Source: WS-7 sp035635575
Lineage (GTDB): Bacteria; Eisenbacteria; RBG-16-71-46; SZUA-252
Assembly: GCA_035635575.1 (NCBI GenBank)
Contig: DASQAV010000031.1
Coordinates: 7,547 to 71,546, forward strand
Direction of reading: 5' to 3'
Length of the DNA: 64,000 bases
The notes beneath the pieces were generated by a model, which was not told the origin of the DNA, searched no databases, and saw nothing but the letters and a program-made list of their open reading frames with translations. Positions within the stretch are counted from its first letter, which is position 1; every line of letters starts with the position of its first letter. Shown piece after piece: positions 61,365 through 64,000 of the stretch. A program made the position numbers and the translations under genes.

Positions 61365-62393
61365 TCAGTCTCGGGGTTTGCCGGCGCGCGATGAGGCGCC
61401 CGCGCCCGCACCCGCACTCTCGTGTTCGCTCCCGGCGGCCGAGGGGAGCACGGCGCACAGCCGGCTCAGGTCCACGTTCCCGCCCGAGACGATGGCGACC
61501 GTGCGCGCGTTCTCCGGCAGGCGCACCTTGCCGGCGAGGAGCGCTGCCGTCGCGGCGGCCCCGGAGCCCTCGACGTAGAGCTTTGCGCGCGTGAGGAGGA
61601 GCGCCATCGCCGAGAGGATCTCTTCCTCGGTGACCGTCACGATCTCGTCCACGAACCGGCGCGCCGCTTCGAGCGGAATCGCCCCGACGAAGGGCGGGGT
61701 CATTCCGTCCGCGAGCGTGTCCGCGGGGCGGCTCACGGGAACCGGCTTTCCGGCGTCCATCGCCGGCCCGAGGCCGGGGCCCGCCTCCAGCTCGACCGCG
61801 ATGAGACGCGCTTTGGGCCGGATCGCCTTGAGCGCGCAGGCCACCCCGCACATGAGCCCGCCGCCTCCCACGGGTACGACCAGGGCCTGGATCTCCGGGA
61901 AGTCCTCCACGATCTCGAGCCCCGTGGTTCCGGCTCCGGCGAGCACGACCGGATCGTCGAAGGGATGGATGAAGGTCGCGCCGCTCTGCGTTCGCTCCTG
62001 CTCCAGCCGGTCGAAGAGGGTCGCGCGATCCGGGTGGAGGATGGTCCTGGCGCCGTAGCCCAGGACGGCATCCAGCTTGGAGCGCGGCGCATCGGTCGGC
62101 ATGACCACCGTGCAGGGCGCTTGTACCTGACGGGCAGCCCAGGCAACCGCCTGCGCGTGGTTTCCGGCGCTGACGGTGATGAGACCGTGCGAGCGCTCGG
62201 CATCGGAGAGCGAGAGGACTTTGTTCAGCGCTCCGCGAGGCTTGAACGAGCCGGTCTTCTGGAAGTTCTCGCATTTGAGGTGAAGCCGGAGCCCGGTTCG
62301 CTCGCCGAGAGCCAACGAGGAGAAAAGAGGCGTGCGATGCACCTTGCCGTGGATCCGCTCGGCGGCGCTCTGGATTTGCCTCAGGTCGATCAT
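61365..62393 (-). CDS. Threonine/serine dehydratase-like PLP enzyme (fold type II), copy 2
   Basis: A 342-residue PLP enzyme starting at ATG 62393 with AAGGAG 6 nt upstream. It has the family motifs 'LKCENFQKTGSFKPRGA' (PLP Lys K51), 'SAGNHAQAVAWAA', 'PVGGGGLMCGVA' and 'EGSGAAATAALLAGK', and ends the fold with 'IVSGGNVDLS'. It lacks the C-terminal ACT domain of biosynthetic IlvA, as catabolic threonine dehydratases and serine racemases do. It is only distantly related to the other dehydratase of this operon, so the pair is not a recent duplication. It is the first gene of the operon, with the reductase gene 8 nt downstream. A Ser/Gly/Ala-rich tail is unusual. Confidence 0.92.
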   Translation of the reverse strand: MIDLRQIQSAAERIHGKVHRTPLFSSLALGERTGLRLHLKCENFQKTGSFKPRGALNKVLSLSDAERSHGLITVSAGNHAQAVAWAARQVQAPCTVVMPTDAPRSKLDAVLGYGARTILHPDRATLFDRLEQERTQSGATFIHPFDDPVVLAGAGTTGLEIVEDFPEIQALVVPVGGGGLMCGVACALKAIRPKARLIAVELEAGPGLGPAMDAGKPVPVSRPADTLADGMTPPFVGAIPLEAARRFVDEIVTVTEEEILSAMALLLTRAKLYVEGSGAAATAALLAGKVRLPENARTVAIVSGGNVDLSRLCAVLPSAAGSEHESAGAGAGASSRAGKPRD

Positions 62394-62492
62394 GCCCGCT
62401 CCTTCGTGGCTCTGGAGAGGCCGGCAGGGAAACCGGGAGGGTAGCACAACCCCCCTTGCCGAAGAGGCGCCTCCGGGTGCATCGTGGAGCGG

Positions 62493-64000
62493 ATGCGCGC
62501 GCGTCTGATCCTCCTTCTCCTGCTCCTCTGCCCCCGTGCCGGTGGCGCCGTCCCCATCCAGCTCCGGGTGGACCTGAGCGAGGCGCCACGCCGCATCGTC
62601 CACGCAAAGCTCTCCATCCCGATTTCCACGGACGAGGTGACGCTTCTCTATCCGAAGTGGATCCCCGGAGAGCACGGTCCCACGGGGCCGATCCAGAACC
62701 TGGCGGGGCTTCGCGTGTTCGCGAACGGGAAGCCGCTCCCCTGGAAGCGGGACGAGCTGGAGATGTACGCGATCCACGTCTTGGCACCCGAGCGGACGAA
62801 GCAGCTGGACGTCACGCTGGACTTCCTCTTCTCGGGGGACGAGGAGGGGTTCACGTTCGGCGCTTCCTCCACGTCGAGACTCGCGGTCCTGAACTGGAAC
62901 CAGGTGCTTCTCTATCCCGCCGGGATCCCGCTCGAGGACCTGGTCTATGAAGCCTCCCTGCGGATCCCTCCCGGCTGGAAGTACGGCACCGCGCTCCCGG
63001 TGGCTCGTGAATCGGGGGAGGAGATCGAGTTCCGTCCCGCGCCGCTCGTCATGCTGATCGATTCGCCGGTCAACACGGGGGAGTTCTTCCGGACGGTCAC
63101 GCTCGCGCCGGAGATCCATCCCCGGCACGTGATCCATCTCGTGGGGGACAGCCAGGAAGCCGTGGACATGCCGCGCGAGCAGGAGGAGCACTACTCGAAT
63201 CTGGTGCGCGAGACGCTGGCGCTCTTCGGCGCGCACCACTATCGCGAGTATCATTTCCTCTACACCCTGAGCGATCACGTGCCCTTCTTCGGGCTCGAGC
63301 ACCACGAGTCGAGCGACAACCGCGTGAAGGAGCGCACCCTGATCGACGATGACCTGAGGCTCCGGTCGGCCGATCTCCTCTCGCACGAGTTCGCGCATTC
63401 CTGGAACGGCAAGTACCGGCGACCCGCCGACCTCACGCCGCCGAGCTACGAGATCCCCATGAAAACGGATCTCCTCTGGGTGTACGAGGGGCTCACGCAA
63501 TATCTCGGGTGGGTCCTGGCGGCCCGAAGCGGGCTCCTGACCCCGGACCAGGCGAGGGATTATCTGGCCGAGACCGCGGCCGACCTGGACAACGAGCCGG
63601 GCCGGAGCTGGCGGCCGCTCCTCGACACCGCGATCTCCGCGCAGTTCCTCTACGGCGCGGAGCAGCCGGGGTCGGCATGGAGACGGGGAGTGGATTTCTA
63701 CGACGAGAGCCTGCTCCTCTGGCTCGAGGCGGACGGGATCATCCGGTCCGGCACCCACGGGGAGCGATCCCTCGACGACTTCTGCCGAATCTTCCACGGA
63801 GGCGAGAGCACGCCGCCCATGGTGAAGACCTACACCTTCGAGGACGTGGTGTCGGCGCTGAACGAGGTCCATCCCCACGACTGGAGAAGCTTCCTCACGG
63901 AGCGCGTGGACCGGGTGCAGCCGCATCCCCCGATGGGGGGAATCACGAACGGCGGATGGAAGGTGGCCTTCGTGGATTCGGTGCCCGCCTATCACAGGAG
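62493..64000 (+). CDS. Secreted M61 family (glycyl aminopeptidase-like) metallopeptidase, 3' partial
   Basis: The frame from ATG 62493 stays open to the end of the window (502 codons seen). A signal peptide ('MRARLILLLLLLCPRAGG') is followed by an N-terminal beta-domain typical of M61 ('LYPKWIPGEHGPTGPIQNL') and the catalytic domain with zinc motif HEFAH (298-302, 'LLSHEFAHSWNGKYR') and third ligand E332 in 'YEGLTQYLG'. 'GLEHHESS' upstream is another family hallmark. A PDZ-like domain is expected further on and starts at the cut ('MGGITNGGWKVAFVDSVPAY'). It is the fourth secreted peptidase of the window. It lies divergent to the amino-acid operon with 99 bp between. Confidence 0.92.
   Translation, partial: MRARLILLLLLLCPRAGGAVPIQLRVDLSEAPRRIVHAKLSIPISTDEVTLLYPKWIPGEHGPTGPIQNLAGLRVFANGKPLPWKRDELEMYAIHVLAPERTKQLDVTLDFLFSGDEEGFTFGASSTSRLAVLNWNQVLLYPAGIPLEDLVYEASLRIPPGWKYGTALPVARESGEEIEFRPAPLVMLIDSPVNTGEFFRTVTLAPEIHPRHVIHLVGDSQEAVDMPREQEEHYSNLVRETLALFGAHHYREYHFLYTLSDHVPFFGLEHHESSDNRVKERTLIDDDLRLRSADLLSHEFAHSWNGKYRRPADLTPPSYEIPMKTDLLWVYEGLTQYLGWVLAARSGLLTPDQARDYLAETAADLDNEPGRSWRPLLDTAISAQFLYGAEQPGSAWRRGVDFYDESLLLWLEADGIIRSGTHGERSLDDFCRIFHGGESTPPMVKTYTFEDVVSALNEVHPHDWRSFLTERVDRVQPHPPMGGITNGGWKVAFVDSVPAYHR

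Noticed and set aside
59370..62393. Staphyloferrin-type SbnA/SbnB pair
   Set aside because: The PLP enzymes have the dehydratase motif 'GSFK.RG' rather than the cysteine-synthase-like motif of SbnA; kept only as a weak alternative.
61365..63995. One long minus-strand frame of 876 codons that joins a dehydratase to an upstream region
   Set aside because: Only the part from ATG 62393 is a dehydratase; the rest is antisense to the M61 peptidase, which has clear motifs on the plus strand.
1..64000. tRNA, rRNA, CRISPR array, insertion sequence or prophage
   Set aside because: No cloverleaf, spaced short repeats, transposase, integrase or phage structural gene was seen in any frame or gap; base composition is even throughout.

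Overview
The window is about two-thirds G+C, densely coded (no gene-free gap above 300 bases) and carries 46 genes plus one broken remnant. Both ends cut through genes. No phage, IS element, CRISPR array, tRNA or rRNA was seen. The organism is a Gram-negative, double-membraned bacterium: there is a TonB-dependent receptor, lipoproteins, a MacA-like adaptor and many signal peptides. Five secreted proteins end in the same roughly 85-residue FlgD-like Ig module that closes with a '(S)GVYF.R...LR' signature, often after a 'PNPFNP' motif. That module, the high G+C and the gene types suggest the FCB superphylum and its relatives, most like Candidatus Eisenbacteria; this assignment is inference.

Layout. 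1-5.0 kb: a truncated sialidase-like secreted protein with Calx-beta and InlB-like repeats, then a TonB receptor. 5.0-9.3 kb: a MASE1 hybrid histidine kinase divergent from a GT39-type glycosyltransferase. 9.5-13.5 kb: a secreted M13 metallopeptidase convergent with a two-gene module (multi-TM protein plus periplasmic VWA protein). 13.8-23.9 kb: exported proteins, namely an arylsulfotransferase-like enzyme, a PKD/cadherin-like adhesin, an S8 protease coupled to a secreted Xaa-Pro peptidase, a small outer-membrane protein and a YncE beta-propeller. 24.1-28.0 kb: a MacA-type adaptor with two MacB-type permeases but no ATPase gene.

28.0-34.3 kb: a lipoprotein, a TMTC-like membrane glycosyltransferase with TPRs, a beta-helix protein, a glycosyltransferase/polysaccharide-deacetylase fusion and a PepSY protein. 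34.6-41.4 kb: a kinase/NTPase/TPR signalling protein and a 1209-residue secreted protein. 41.4-46.4 kb: a BaiN/HI0933-type flavoprotein, a di-heme cytochrome, a small membrane protein and a PQQ-type sugar dehydrogenase, which together look like a periplasmic oxidation unit, then a PspC protein and a small basic protein on the other strand. 46.5-50 kb: a thioredoxin-fold protein, a PAP2/haloperoxidase-like lipoprotein, a DUF4242 protein and an SDR. 50-52.4 kb: a PAS-rich histidine kinase with its response regulator.

52.4-64 kb: an SbnI/SerK-like free-serine kinase, a HAD hydrolase preceded by an alpha/beta-hydrolase remnant, a membrane TPR protein, a DRG-like GTPase with a TGS domain, a pilin-like protein with a lipoprotein, a TonB-C-like secreted protein, a three-gene amino-acid operon (PLP dehydratase, ornithine-cyclodeaminase-family reductase, second PLP dehydratase) and an M61 peptidase running off the end.

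Overall this is mostly core and envelope biology: surface protein export, peptide breakdown, cell-surface glycosylation and sensing. The most unusual points are the amino-acid operon with a possible ATT start and a nearby SbnI-like serine kinase, the VWA/membrane pair, the ATPase-less MacAB-like cluster, the GT2-NodB fusion and the bacterial DRG-like GTPase.
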